NCBI GenBank assembly: GCA_937916005.1
Contig: CALGIA010000505.1
Location: forward strand, 1 to 6,906
Length of the DNA stretch: 6,906 bases
Source: an uncultured Rhodospirillaceae bacterium
GTDB taxonomy: Bacteria; Pseudomonadota; Alphaproteobacteria; MPNO01
Reading direction: 5' to 3'
Positions 1-5,781 of the stretch are shown here, in pieces (position 1 is the stretch's first letter; the number at the start of each line of letters is the position of its first letter). A program made the position numbers and the translations under genes. Below the pieces are notes generated by a model. That model saw only the letters and a program-made list of their open reading frames with translations. It was not told where the DNA came from and made no database searches.

Positions 1-512
1 CAGCTCTGCCGCATCACGACCTGCTGGGTGCGCGCCAGCAACCAGGTCATAAACGGGAAGCAAGCAATGGTCAGCAAAAGCTGAAACACCACCGGAGACG
101 GGTCGATCAAGGTCAGATGATAGGCCGCCGACAGCATCCAGAACAAAAACATCGCACCGCTGAGAGTCAGCGCGAACGCCCACCAGACAACCCCGAATGA
201 CTTGCCCTGAAAGAAACGGCGCTGCGACAGGGTTAGCCAATGGACCAGCAGAAGAACCAGCGCATTGATTCCGAGGGGCGCGCCGGTCAGCAGATCGAGC
301 CACAATCCCAGCACAAATGCCGCCGGGCCCGGGAACAGATCGGGCCGGTAAATCGCCCAGTAGAATGTCGCCATGACCGCAAAATTGGGTGCAATCCGGC
401 CAAAATCCGGCAGCTGAAGGGGCAATACCGACGCGAGTACCAGCAGCATGCTCAACACGAAAGGCCAAAGGCTGCGCGCCACCTGGTCAAGCCGTTGCAG
501 CACAGTGATCAC
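1..512 (-). CDS. mreD: Rod shape-determining protein MreD, 3' end cut by the window edge
   Basis: MreD is the small integral membrane partner of MreC in the elongasome, which links cytoplasmic MreB filaments to peptidoglycan synthesis. The frame is open from the GTG at 512-510 to the left edge: 170 codons plus two bases (TG). Family members are usually about 160-180 residues, so little is missing and the next codon could even be the stop. The product is strongly hydrophobic, with likely membrane segments near residues 15-33, 42-56, 62-92, 106-136 and 139-160. A short YRPDLFPGP segment and a GLWLDLLTGAPLG segment (about 69-81) fit the alphaproteobacterial MreD pattern. The GTG start overlaps the mreC stop as GTGA, which suggests translational coupling and supports this start. 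Downstream, outside the window, pbp2/mrdA and rodA would be expected by analogy with other alphaproteobacteria. Confidence 0.88.
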   Translation of the reverse strand, partial: MITVLQRLDQVARSLWPFVLSMLLVLASVLPLQLPDFGRIAPNFAVMATFYWAIYRPDLFPGPAAFVLGLWLDLLTGAPLGINALVLLLVHWLTLSQRRFFQGKSFGVVWWAFALTLSGAMFLFWMLSAAYHLTLIDPSPVVFQLLLTIACFPFMTWLLARTQQVVMRQS

Positions 513-1447
513 GGCGCCGGCGCTTTTTTAGTCTTGTTAGCCGGTGCGACCGGAGCGACCGGAGCGACCGCTGCCGCCGGCGCGGCCGGCGCGGTTGCCT
601 GTTCATGTTCCGGGGACGCGGGGTGGAAATCGACAATGCGAACAAATTCCAGCAAGTCGTCGCGCACGAAAGGAAGCACCCGGTTGCCGCCATCATGGAC
701 CGATGAAACCACGCCGATGGGAATGCCCGGCGGGAAGACGCCGCCATGTCCGGATGTCAAAATGCGTTCACCAGGTGTAATCCGGCCGCGGCGCTTGAGA
801 AAGACCAGCCGGGGCGTATCCGAATTGTCGCCGGCGAGAATGGCGCGCCGCCGGGAGCCCTCGAACAGTACGGGAATGCGTGAATTGAGATCGGTAATCA
901 GCAGAACCCGGGCGGAACCCGCCCCAACCGAAACGACCCGCCCGGCAAGCCCGTCGCCGGTGATAACCGCCTGCCCCTTGGCGAGACCATCCCGCTTGCC
1001 CGCGTTCACCAGGACCGAGCGCACGAACACGCCGCCCGAGGCCGCGATGACCCGCGCCGTGGCATATTGCGACCGGGGCTGGGGGGCAAACCGGAGTAGT
1101 TTCTTGAACGCGACATTTTCAGCGGCCAGGTTGCGCGCGGCGGCCTGCCATTTCAACAGCTGAGCGTTCTGGGCGCGCAGTCTCTGGTTCTCGCCGCGCA
1201 GATCGACGAGCTGACGGACATTTTCGATCCAGTCGGACACGGTCGCGGCGGGGTGGGAGGCAATATCGAGGATTGGCGCGACCACATCGACGACACCGGC
1301 GCGAAGCCGTTCCATCATCACGTTTTCGGCTTTACCAAGCAACATCATGCCGAAAGCCGCAAAAATCAGGAGCAGGAAGGCAAAGCGCTGGGTCAGCGCC
1401 CGAAGTGGGACCGCGAGCCGGATTACGTTTCCAGCACGATGTTTCAA
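509..1447 (-). CDS. mreC: Rod shape-determining protein MreC
   Basis: MreC is a bitopic inner-membrane protein that forms periplasmic assemblies and scaffolds the elongation-specific transpeptidase and MreB/MreD. The 312-residue product has a short basic cytoplasmic N-terminus, one membrane segment near residues 20-38, a coiled-coil-like stretch near 73-118 (VRQLVDLRGENQRLRAQN and on), and the paired beta-barrel periplasmic domain near 125-273. That domain carries typical glycine-rich signatures (VNAGKRDGLAKGQAV, GLAGRVVSV, ILTSGHGGVFPPGIPIG). The last ~35 residues are a low-complexity Ala/Pro/Val tail ending in Lys/Ala/Pro. The start is TTG at 1447-1445: GGAGG sits 4 nt upstream, the in-frame sequence above has no ATG, GTG or TTG before a stop, and the next ATG would delete half the membrane segment. 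The stop overlaps the mreD start by 4 nt. A 164-nt gap from mreB, with a CtrA-like box, suggests an additional promoter. Confidence 0.95.
   Translation of the reverse strand: MKHRAGNVIRLAVPLRALTQRFAFLLLIFAAFGMMLLGKAENVMMERLRAGVVDVVAPILDIASHPAATVSDWIENVRQLVDLRGENQRLRAQNAQLLKWQAAARNLAAENVAFKKLLRFAPQPRSQYATARVIAASGGVFVRSVLVNAGKRDGLAKGQAVITGDGLAGRVVSVGAGSARVLLITDLNSRIPVLFEGSRRRAILAGDNSDTPRLVFLKRRGRITPGERILTSGHGGVFPPGIPIGVVSSVHDGGNRVLPFVRDDLLEFVRIVDFHPASPEHEQATAPAAPAAAVAPVAPVAPANKTKKAPAP
541..567. repeat. 9-bp tandem repeat encoding the MreC Ala-Pro-Val tail
   Basis: Three consecutive 9-mers on the plus strand read ccggtgcga, ccggagcga, ccggagcga, and a degenerate fourth begins ccgctgccg. On the coding (minus) strand this gives the repeating Ala-Pro-Val of the MreC C-terminus. 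The period is a multiple of three, so copy-number change would lengthen or shorten the tail without a frameshift. Confidence 0.75.
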
Positions 1448-1451
1448 CTTT

Positions 1452-1456
1452 CCTCC
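1452..1456 (-). promoter_or_regulatory. Shine-Dalgarno site deciding the TTG start of mreC
   Basis: On the minus strand GGAGG is followed by AAAG and then TTG. This is the strongest ribosome-binding match in the window, and it supports the non-ATG start of mreC at 1447. Confidence 0.75.
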
Positions 1457-1510
1457 GCTTCCCGCGCCATACAGTCGTCTGCGCGCATCCGATAGATCGG
1501 CCAGTTCCGG

Positions 1511-1525
1511 TTAATAACCGGTTAA
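1511..1525 (-). promoter_or_regulatory. Putative CtrA-binding box (TTAA-N7-TTAAC) upstream of mreC
   Basis: On the minus strand the sequence reads TTAA, seven bases (CCGGTTA), then TTAA followed by C. This matches exactly the full CtrA consensus known from Caulobacter and other alphaproteobacteria. It lies in the mreB-mreC gap, 63 nt upstream of the mreC start. The same stretch carries a direct repeat CCGGTTAA (1507-1514 and 1518-1525) and a near-palindrome CCGGTTA-A-TAACCGG (1507-1521), so an unrelated dimeric regulator could also bind here. A weak promoter could overlap it (TTATTA, 17 nt, TATCGG on the minus strand). Binding is an inference from the motif alone. Confidence 0.45.
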
Positions 1526-1551
1526 ATTCATTCGCACCGTTCGTATATGGG

Positions 1552-1583
1552 AAGCCCCCGCCGAAATTGAAGCCTACCGGCTT
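1552..1583 (-). other. Short alternative hairpins in the mreB-mreC gap
   Basis: In the minus-strand transcript AAGCC (1583-1579) can pair with GGCTT at 1574-1570, leaving a 4-nt GGTA loop, or with a second GGCTT copy at 1556-1552. Both stems are only 5 bp and neither is followed by a T-run, so this is not a Rho-independent terminator. It begins 29 nt after the mreB stop and could be an mRNA-end or pausing structure, or chance. Confidence 0.3.
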
Positions 1584-1611
1584 TCCATTCCTTCCCCGTC
1601 CCGACCAGGGC

Positions 1612-2652
1612 TCAATACATCGTAGTCAGGACATTGCGAAGAGTCTTCATCTCCTCGAGGCACCGTCCGGTTCCGAGCGCGACGCACGACAGCGGCTCCT
1701 CCGCCAAAGTAACCGGCAAGCCGGTGGCGTGGCGCAACACCAGATCGATATTGCCCAGCAAGGCGCCGCCGCCGGTCAGCACAATGCCCTTATCGACGAT
1801 ATCGGCGGCGAGTTCGGGCGCGGTGTGTTCCAGCGCGACCTTGACCGCCTCGATGATTGACGACACAGGCTCGGCCAGGCTTTCGGCGATCTGGCGTTCG
1901 CTGATGACCAGTTCCTTGGGCACGCCATTCATCAGGTCGCGCCCCTTGATCTCCATGACGTCGCCATCGCCGTCGGCCGGCACGCAGGCCGATCCGATCT
2001 GTTTCTTGATGCGTTCGGCGCTGCCTTCACCCACCAGAAGATTATGGTTGCGGCGGATATAGGCAATGATCGCTTCGTCCATCTTGTCACCGCCGACCCG
2101 CACGCTGCGCGAATAGACAATACCGCCAAGGGACAGGACCGCGACTTCCGTCGTGCCGCCGCCGATATCGACCACCATGGACCCGGTCGGTTCGGTGACC
2201 GGCAATCCGGCGCCGATCGCCGCCGCCATCGGTTCCTCGATCAGGAAGACCCGGCGCGCACCCGCGCTTTCCGCCGATTCCTGAATGGCGCGCCGTTCCA
2301 CCGCCGTGGAGCCTGACGGCACGCAGACGATGACCTGCGGGCTGGCGAAGCTGCGCCGGTTATGCACCTTGCGAATGAAATGCTTGATCATTTCTTCCGC
2401 GATTTCAAAATCGGCGATCACACCGTCTCGCAGCGGCCGGATGGCTTCGATATTGCCGGGGGTGCGCCCCAACATCATCTTCGCCTCGTCACCAACTGCC
2501 AGTACTTGTTTTTTGCCCTTTACGGTGGCTATTGCCACGACCGACGGCTCATTCAGAACGATCCCACGCCCCTTGACGTAAACCAAGGTGTTGGCTGTCC
2601 CCAAATCAATCGCCATGTCTGCGGAAAGAAGCCCTAGAAGCTTCGAAAACAT
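1612..2652 (-). CDS. mreB: Rod shape-determining protein MreB (bacterial actin)
   Basis: MreB polymerises with ATP into membrane-bound antiparallel filaments that steer lateral wall synthesis. The 346-residue product is full length for the family. It has an N-terminal amphipathic membrane-binding segment (MFSKLLGLLS), the phosphate-1 loop DLGTANT at 16-22, VCVPSG at 109-114, an EEP at 139-141, the phosphate-2 loop DIGGGTTE at 162-169, SRSVRVGGDKMDEAI at 181-195 and the nucleotide-site TGGG at 293-296. I place the start at the ATG at 2652 because MFSKLL is the conserved family N-terminus and GAGGG lies just upstream. The frame stays open to 2712, but that would add 20 residues unlike any MreB. 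leuA ends 81 nt upstream without a strong terminator, so mreB may be partly co-transcribed with leuA. mreC follows after 164 nt. No key residue is missing. Confidence 0.97.
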   Translation of the reverse strand: MFSKLLGLLSADMAIDLGTANTLVYVKGRGIVLNEPSVVAIATVKGKKQVLAVGDEAKMMLGRTPGNIEAIRPLRDGVIADFEIAEEMIKHFIRKVHNRRSFASPQVIVCVPSGSTAVERRAIQESAESAGARRVFLIEEPMAAAIGAGLPVTEPTGSMVVDIGGGTTEVAVLSLGGIVYSRSVRVGGDKMDEAIIAYIRRNHNLLVGEGSAERIKKQIGSACVPADGDGDVMEIKGRDLMNGVPKELVISERQIAESLAEPVSSIIEAVKVALEHTAPELAADIVDKGIVLTGGGALLGNIDLVLRHATGLPVTLAEEPLSCVALGTGRCLEEMKTLRNVLTTMY

Positions 2653-2689
2653 ATTCCCTCGCTCAACTTTTCTGACCAATCCTGTGTTT

Positions 2690-2703
2690 GGCGGTTCCCC
2701 GCC
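2690..2703 (-). other. Small GNRA-loop hairpin in the mreB 5' leader
   Basis: In the minus-strand transcript GGCGG-GGAA-CCGCC forms a 5-bp GC-rich stem capped by a GGAA (GNRA-type) tetraloop, about 37 nt before the mreB ATG. It is followed by AAACAC, not T residues, so it is not an intrinsic terminator. It could stabilise or mark the 5' end of an mreB transcript. The function is unknown. Confidence 0.35.
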
Positions 2704-2733
2704 GCGCACCAAAAACCGGATGACGGAACCGGA

Positions 2734-4281
2734 TCAGGCGGACAACGCCGCCGGAGCCGATTTTTCCCGTTTCACCAGCAACTTATTTAACGCATTCACA
2801 TAGGCCCGGGCAGAGGCCACCAATGTATCGGTGTCGGCGCCCTGGCCGTTTACTGTCTTGCCGTCTTCTTCGAGCCGCACGGTTACCTCGGCTTGCGCGT
2901 CGGTTCCCTCGGTCACCGCATGGACCTGATAGAGCTGCAGCGTGGCCTCATGCGGAAACAATTCCTTGATGGCATTGAAGGTTGCATCGACGGGGCCGTC
3001 CCCCGACGCTTTCGTTTTGCGTTGATCATCATCAACCAGCAATTCCAACTCCGCCGTTTGCGGCCCAACCGAACCGCAGATTACCTGCAAGGAAACAAAT
3101 CGAATCCGGTCATTTTCGCGAATAACCTCATCATCGATCAGGGCGATGATGTCCTCGTCGAAGATGTCTTTCTTCTTATCGGCGAGGTCCTTAAACCGCC
3201 GAAACGCGTCTTGCACCGCGTTCTCACCTATTTGGTAACCTAAATCCTTAATTTTTTCCCTAAAGGCATGGCGACCGGAGTGTTTTCCCATAACCAGGTT
3301 GGATTGGCGCAATCCTACCGATTCCGGGGTCATGATCTCATAGGTGCCGGCATGTTTGAGGACCCCGTCTTGGTGAATCCCCGCCTCATGGGCGAACGCA
3401 TTGGCCCCCACGATGGCTTTATTGGGCTGAACCGAGAAACCGGTGATGGTCGAGACCAGCTTGGAAATACGGGTGATTACCGCGGTATTTATGCCGGTTT
3501 CATAGGGCAGGATGTCCTGGCGGGTCTTTAACGCCATGACGATTTCTTCCAGCGCGGCGTTGCCGGCCCGTTCGCCGAGCCCATTGATGGTGCATTCGAC
3601 CTGACGCGCGCCAGCGGTTACCGCGGCCAGGGAATTCGCCACCGCCAGCCCCAAATCATTGTGACAATGGGCAGAAAAAATTGCCTTGTCGCTGTTGGGC
3701 ACCCGGTCGCGCAGCATGGTAATCAGCGCCGCGAACTCTTCCGGCACCGCATAGCCCACCGTATCGGGCAGGTTGATGCAGGTCGCGCCGGCATTGATCG
3801 CGGCCTCGACCACGCGGCACAGGAAGTCGTGATCGGTACGCGAGCCGTCTTCCGGCGACCAGTCCACATCGTCGGTAAAATTGCGCGCGAGGGTCACGCT
3901 GTCGACGACCTGCTGGTAGACTTCCTCCGGCTCCATCTGCAGCTTGTACTTCATGTGCAGCGGGCTTGTGGCGATGAAAGTATGGATGCGCGGTCGCCTG
4001 GCGGGCTTCAATGCCTCGGCGGCGCGTTCGATGTCGGGGCGGCCCGACCGGGCCAAGGCGCAGACAATGGGCTCCTTGACCAGCTTGGCCACGCCGCTGA
4101 CGGCCTCGAAATCGCCATTGGATGCGATGGGAAATCCGGCTTCGATCACGTCAACGCCGAGTTCTTCCAGCATTTCGGCGATGCGCAGTTTTTCGTCCAG
4201 ATTCATGGAAGCGCCCGGAGATTGCTCGCCGTCGCGCAATGTGGTGTCGAAGATGATGACTCGGTTCGAATCGGTGCTCAT
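2734..4281 (-). CDS. leuA: 2-isopropylmalate synthase
   Basis: LeuA condenses acetyl-CoA with 2-ketoisovalerate to 2-isopropylmalate, the first committed step of leucine synthesis, in the cytoplasm. The 515-residue product has the E. coli-type layout. The N-terminal TIM-barrel domain carries FDTTLRDGEQSPG at 11-23 (R16 and D17 are catalytic and metal residues), the HCHND motif at 205-209 (metal ligands H205 and H207) and GERAGN at 236-241 (N241), all offset by three from the E. coli residues. A linker region follows (NAFAHEAGIHQDG at 294-306), then the C-terminal leucine-feedback domain from about 385 to 505. The ATG at 4281 is preceded by AAAAGGAG with a 6-nt spacer. A terminator after ilvC separates leuA from that operon, so it should have its own promoter in the 4282-4641 region. 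That region looks structured and may allow attenuation-type control. mreB follows after 81 nt. Confidence 0.97.
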   Translation of the reverse strand: MSTDSNRVIIFDTTLRDGEQSPGASMNLDEKLRIAEMLEELGVDVIEAGFPIASNGDFEAVSGVAKLVKEPIVCALARSGRPDIERAAEALKPARRPRIHTFIATSPLHMKYKLQMEPEEVYQQVVDSVTLARNFTDDVDWSPEDGSRTDHDFLCRVVEAAINAGATCINLPDTVGYAVPEEFAALITMLRDRVPNSDKAIFSAHCHNDLGLAVANSLAAVTAGARQVECTINGLGERAGNAALEEIVMALKTRQDILPYETGINTAVITRISKLVSTITGFSVQPNKAIVGANAFAHEAGIHQDGVLKHAGTYEIMTPESVGLRQSNLVMGKHSGRHAFREKIKDLGYQIGENAVQDAFRRFKDLADKKKDIFDEDIIALIDDEVIRENDRIRFVSLQVICGSVGPQTAELELLVDDDQRKTKASGDGPVDATFNAIKELFPHEATLQLYQVHAVTEGTDAQAEVTVRLEEDGKTVNGQGADTDTLVASARAYVNALNKLLVKREKSAPAALSA

Positions 4282-4331
4282 TTCGAGCTCCTTTTACCTG
4301 AAGGGTTGAGAAACTTAGAATTTTCGTCACT

Positions 4332-4371
4332 CCCCTGAACTGCCGTGCCGAATGGACGGGCGGATCAGGGG
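4332..4371 (-). other. Nested hairpin in the leuA leader RNA
   Basis: CCCCTGA (4371-4365 on the minus strand) pairs perfectly with TCAGGGG (4338-4332) as a 7-bp outer stem. Inside, ACGG/CCGT-type arms (4356-4359 with 4343-4346), extended by two G-C pairs across a bulged base, close a 4-nt loop. It ends 50 nt before the leuA ATG. What follows is A/T-rich (GACGAAAATTC) but lacks a U-run, so a role as terminator is doubtful. A processing or translational control element, or chance pairing in GC-rich DNA, are alternatives. Confidence 0.4.
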
Positions 4372-4502
4372 CGTCTAAGTCGCAGAACCTCGTCACCCGA
4401 AATTGACCAACGAGACAGGCGAAGCATTGCGCGCGCATGGGCAGCCGCCGACCGGGACCGGTCGGCGTGTTTCCCGCACATCAATGAATATATCTTCGCC
4501 AT
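4365..4502 (-). other. Possible short leader ORF before leuA (45 codons, or 20 from an internal ATG)
   Basis: An ATG at 4502 opens a 45-residue frame beginning MAKIYSLMCGKHAD. An internal ATG at 4427 gives a 20-residue peptide, MLRLSRWSISGDEVLRLRRP, containing four leucines. The stop TGA (4367-4365) lies in the 5' arm of the nested hairpin, an arrangement that would let a terminating ribosome block that arm. Against it: only a weak purine-rich ribosome site (AAGAAAG) precedes the longer form, none precedes the shorter, and there is no tight run of leucine codons as in classical leu leaders. I recognise no family. It could equally be an open frame by chance. Confidence 0.2.
4446..4467 (-). other. 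Strong 9-bp tetraloop hairpin in the leuA leader
   Basis: CGCCGACCG and CGGTCGGCG form a perfect 9-bp, GC-rich inverted repeat around a 4-nt spacer. In the leuA leader transcript it would be the most stable local structure. On the minus strand it is followed by GCTGCCC, so it is not an intrinsic terminator there. Candidate roles are a transcription-pause hairpin or a protein-binding site. The function is unknown. Confidence 0.5.
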
Positions 4503-4546
4503 GATCGACTTTCTTGGATCTCGTCTCTGATGGAACACACCAAACC

Positions 4547-4569
4547 TCACGCGCGTACAGTTTGCGTGA
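4547..4569. promoter_or_regulatory. Inverted repeat TCACGC-N11-GCGTGA upstream of leuA, possible operator
   Basis: Two perfect 6-bp half-sites separated by 11 bases lie about 265 nt upstream of the leuA start, next to the AT-rich presumed promoter area. An 8-bp palindrome ACGCGCGT (4549-4556) overlaps the left half. The spacing places the half-sites roughly 1.6 helical turns apart, compatible with a dimeric regulator of LysR or similar type. The regulator is not identifiable from this window. Confidence 0.3.
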
Positions 4570-4641
4570 CAATGGTTAACATCACTACGATAAATATGGG
4601 TGTTAGGGCAATGATTTTGTAGCTTTTTCTCGGTTTCGACG

Positions 4642-4677
4642 AAAAAAAGGGGCGGAACCCATGAAGGATTCCGCCCC
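4642..4677 (-). terminator. Rho-independent terminator of the ilvBNC operon
   Basis: On the minus strand GGGGCGGAA and TTCCGCCCC form a perfect 9-bp stem with an 11-nt loop, followed directly by seven T residues (4648-4642). It begins 27 nt after the ilvC stop. The T-run is only on this side, so it acts for leftward transcription and insulates leuA from ilvBNC read-through. Confidence 0.93.
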
Positions 4678-4704
4678 GAAATTCATCGCGTCATGCGCGA
4701 CCGG

Positions 4705-5724
4705 TCAGTTCTTGCTTTTATCGACCAGGGCGCGATCCTTGATCCAGGGCATCATGGCGCGCAGCTTTGCGCCGACTTCCTCGATCTGATGTTCGGCGCC
4801 ACGCTGGCGCAGAGCCTTGAAACTGGCCTGGCTGGCCTTGTTTTCCAGCACCCAGTCGCGGGTAAACTGGCCCGACTGGATTTCCTCCAGGATCTTTTTC
4901 ATTTCGGCCTTCACGCCGTCATTGATCAGCCGGGGGCCGCGGGTCAGATCGCCATATTCCGCCGTATTGGAAATCGAGTAGCGCATATTCGCGATGCCGC
5001 CCTCATAGATCAGATCGACGATCAACTTTACCTCATGCAGGCATTCGAAATAGGCCATCTCCGGCGCGTAGCCAGCTTCGACCAGGGTTTCAAACCCGGC
5101 GGTGATCAGCGCGGTCAGCCCGCCACAGAGCACGGATTGTTCGCCGAACAGATCGGTTTCGCATTCCTCGCGGAAGGAGGTTTCGATGATGCCCGCGCGC
5201 CCGCCGCCGATGGCCGATGCATAGGACAGCCCGATTTCCGTGGCCTTGCCCGATGCGTTCTGGTGCACGGCGATCAGGCAGGGCACGCCGCCGCCGCCCT
5301 GATATTCAGATCGCACCGTATGGCCCGGCCCCTTGGGCGCGACCATGAACACGTCCAGATCGGGGCGCGGTTCGATCAGCCGGAAATGGACCGCCAGCCC
5401 ATGGGCGAAGGCAAGCGCCGCGCCCTGCTTCAGATTGTCCCGGAGATCATCCGTATACAGATCGGCCTGAAGTTCATCAGGCGTGAGGATCATCGCCACG
5501 TCGGCCCAGGCGGCTGCCTCCGCCGTCGGCATCACCTTGAGCCCGGCATTTTCAGCCTTGGCGATGCTGGACGAGCCTTTCCGTAGACCGACCACGACGT
5601 TCTTGGCGCCGGAATCGTTCAGATTATTGGCATGGGCATGACCCTGGCTGCCATAGCCGATAATGGCGACCTTCTTGTCCTTGATCAGGTTTACGTCGGC
5701 ATCCCGGTCGTAATAGACACGCAT
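4705..5724 (-). CDS. ilvC: Ketol-acid reductoisomerase (NADP+), class I
   Basis: IlvC converts acetolactate or acetohydroxybutyrate to the dihydroxy-acids by Mg-dependent alkyl migration and NADPH reduction, the second common step of valine, leucine and isoleucine synthesis. The 339-residue product is standard class I length. The Rossmann motif GYGSQGHAHA is at 23-32. The beta2-alphaB loop GLRKGSSS (46-53) has the basic and serine residues typical of NADPH preference. Also visible are the catalytic-region AFAHG (H108), PKGPGH at 130-135, the Mg ligands D191 and E195 in ETDLFGEQ, E227 and E231 in YFECLHE, and S252. I chose the ATG at 5724 because MRVYYDRDAD is the family N-terminus and AGAGGA lies 5 nt upstream. 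The frame is open to 5769 but that adds an unconserved basic stretch. It lies 57 nt after ilvN and is closed by the terminator at 4642-4677. Confidence 0.97.
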   Translation of the reverse strand: MRVYYDRDADVNLIKDKKVAIIGYGSQGHAHANNLNDSGAKNVVVGLRKGSSSIAKAENAGLKVMPTAEAAAWADVAMILTPDELQADLYTDDLRDNLKQGAALAFAHGLAVHFRLIEPRPDLDVFMVAPKGPGHTVRSEYQGGGGVPCLIAVHQNASGKATEIGLSYASAIGGGRAGIIETSFREECETDLFGEQSVLCGGLTALITAGFETLVEAGYAPEMAYFECLHEVKLIVDLIYEGGIANMRYSISNTAEYGDLTRGPRLINDGVKAEMKKILEEIQSGQFTRDWVLENKASQASFKALRQRGAEHQIEEVGAKLRAMMPWIKDRALVDKSKN

Positions 5725-5781
5725 GTTATTCCTCTTTCTTCTGGCGGCGCTCCCTTGGCGCGGCTCCAAATTAGATAAGTT

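Larger units (their letters stand above)
4282..4641 (-). promoter_or_regulatory. leuA leader and promoter region, no convincing gene
   Basis: This is the roughly 360-nt stretch between the ilvC terminator and leuA. The distal third (about 4570-4640) is distinctly more AT-rich than the surroundings and is the likely promoter area, but I find no clean -35/-10 pair. TTGTCA (4572-4567 on the minus strand) has no good partner, and a TATATT (4492-4487) has no good -35. Proceeding toward leuA there are an inverted repeat at 4547-4569, a tetraloop hairpin at 4446-4467, a nested hairpin at 4332-4371, and then the leuA Shine-Dalgarno GGAG at 4291-4288. Two similar segments, GGGTGACGAG and GAGTGACGAA, flank the nested hairpin. 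There is no T-run after the leuA-proximal hairpin, so classical transcription attenuation is not directly supported. Confidence 0.55.

Noticed and set aside
240..1163. Long open frame on the plus strand opposite mreC and mreD
   Set aside because: It is antisense to two well-supported genes. The product is rich in Arg, Pro, Thr and Ser without any recognisable domain, as expected for antisense frames in GC-rich DNA.
2653..2712. 20-residue N-terminal extension of MreB
   Set aside because: The extension is not MreB-like. The ATG at 2652 has GAGGG upstream and begins the conserved MFSKLL amphipathic segment.
2711..2734. leuA terminator formed by the AACCGGAT direct repeat and T5
   Set aside because: Only 4 bp (CCGG with CCGG) can pair, and flanking positions mismatch, so it is too weak to call as a terminator.
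3661..4338. 225-codon plus-strand frame opposite the 5' half of leuA
   Set aside because: It overlaps conserved leuA coding sequence throughout most of its length and has no recognisable domain.
4151..4438. 95-codon minus-strand frame running from the leuA leader into leuA in another frame
   Set aside because: About half of it lies inside leuA out of frame, and the product has no domain-like features. It is explained by high GC content.
4446..4470. Plus-strand Rho-independent terminator at the 9-bp hairpin
   Set aside because: The following bases are TGTTT then CCC, too short and interrupted a T-run, and there is no plus-strand gene to terminate.
4693..5586. Long open frame on the plus strand opposite ilvC
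   Set aside because: It is a complete antisense shadow of a full-length, motif-perfect IlvC. It has no family resemblance and no ribosome site of note.
5725..5769. 15-residue N-terminal extension of IlvC
   Set aside because: Class I IlvC proteins start at MRVYYD, and the AGAGGA ribosome site lies inside the proposed extension.
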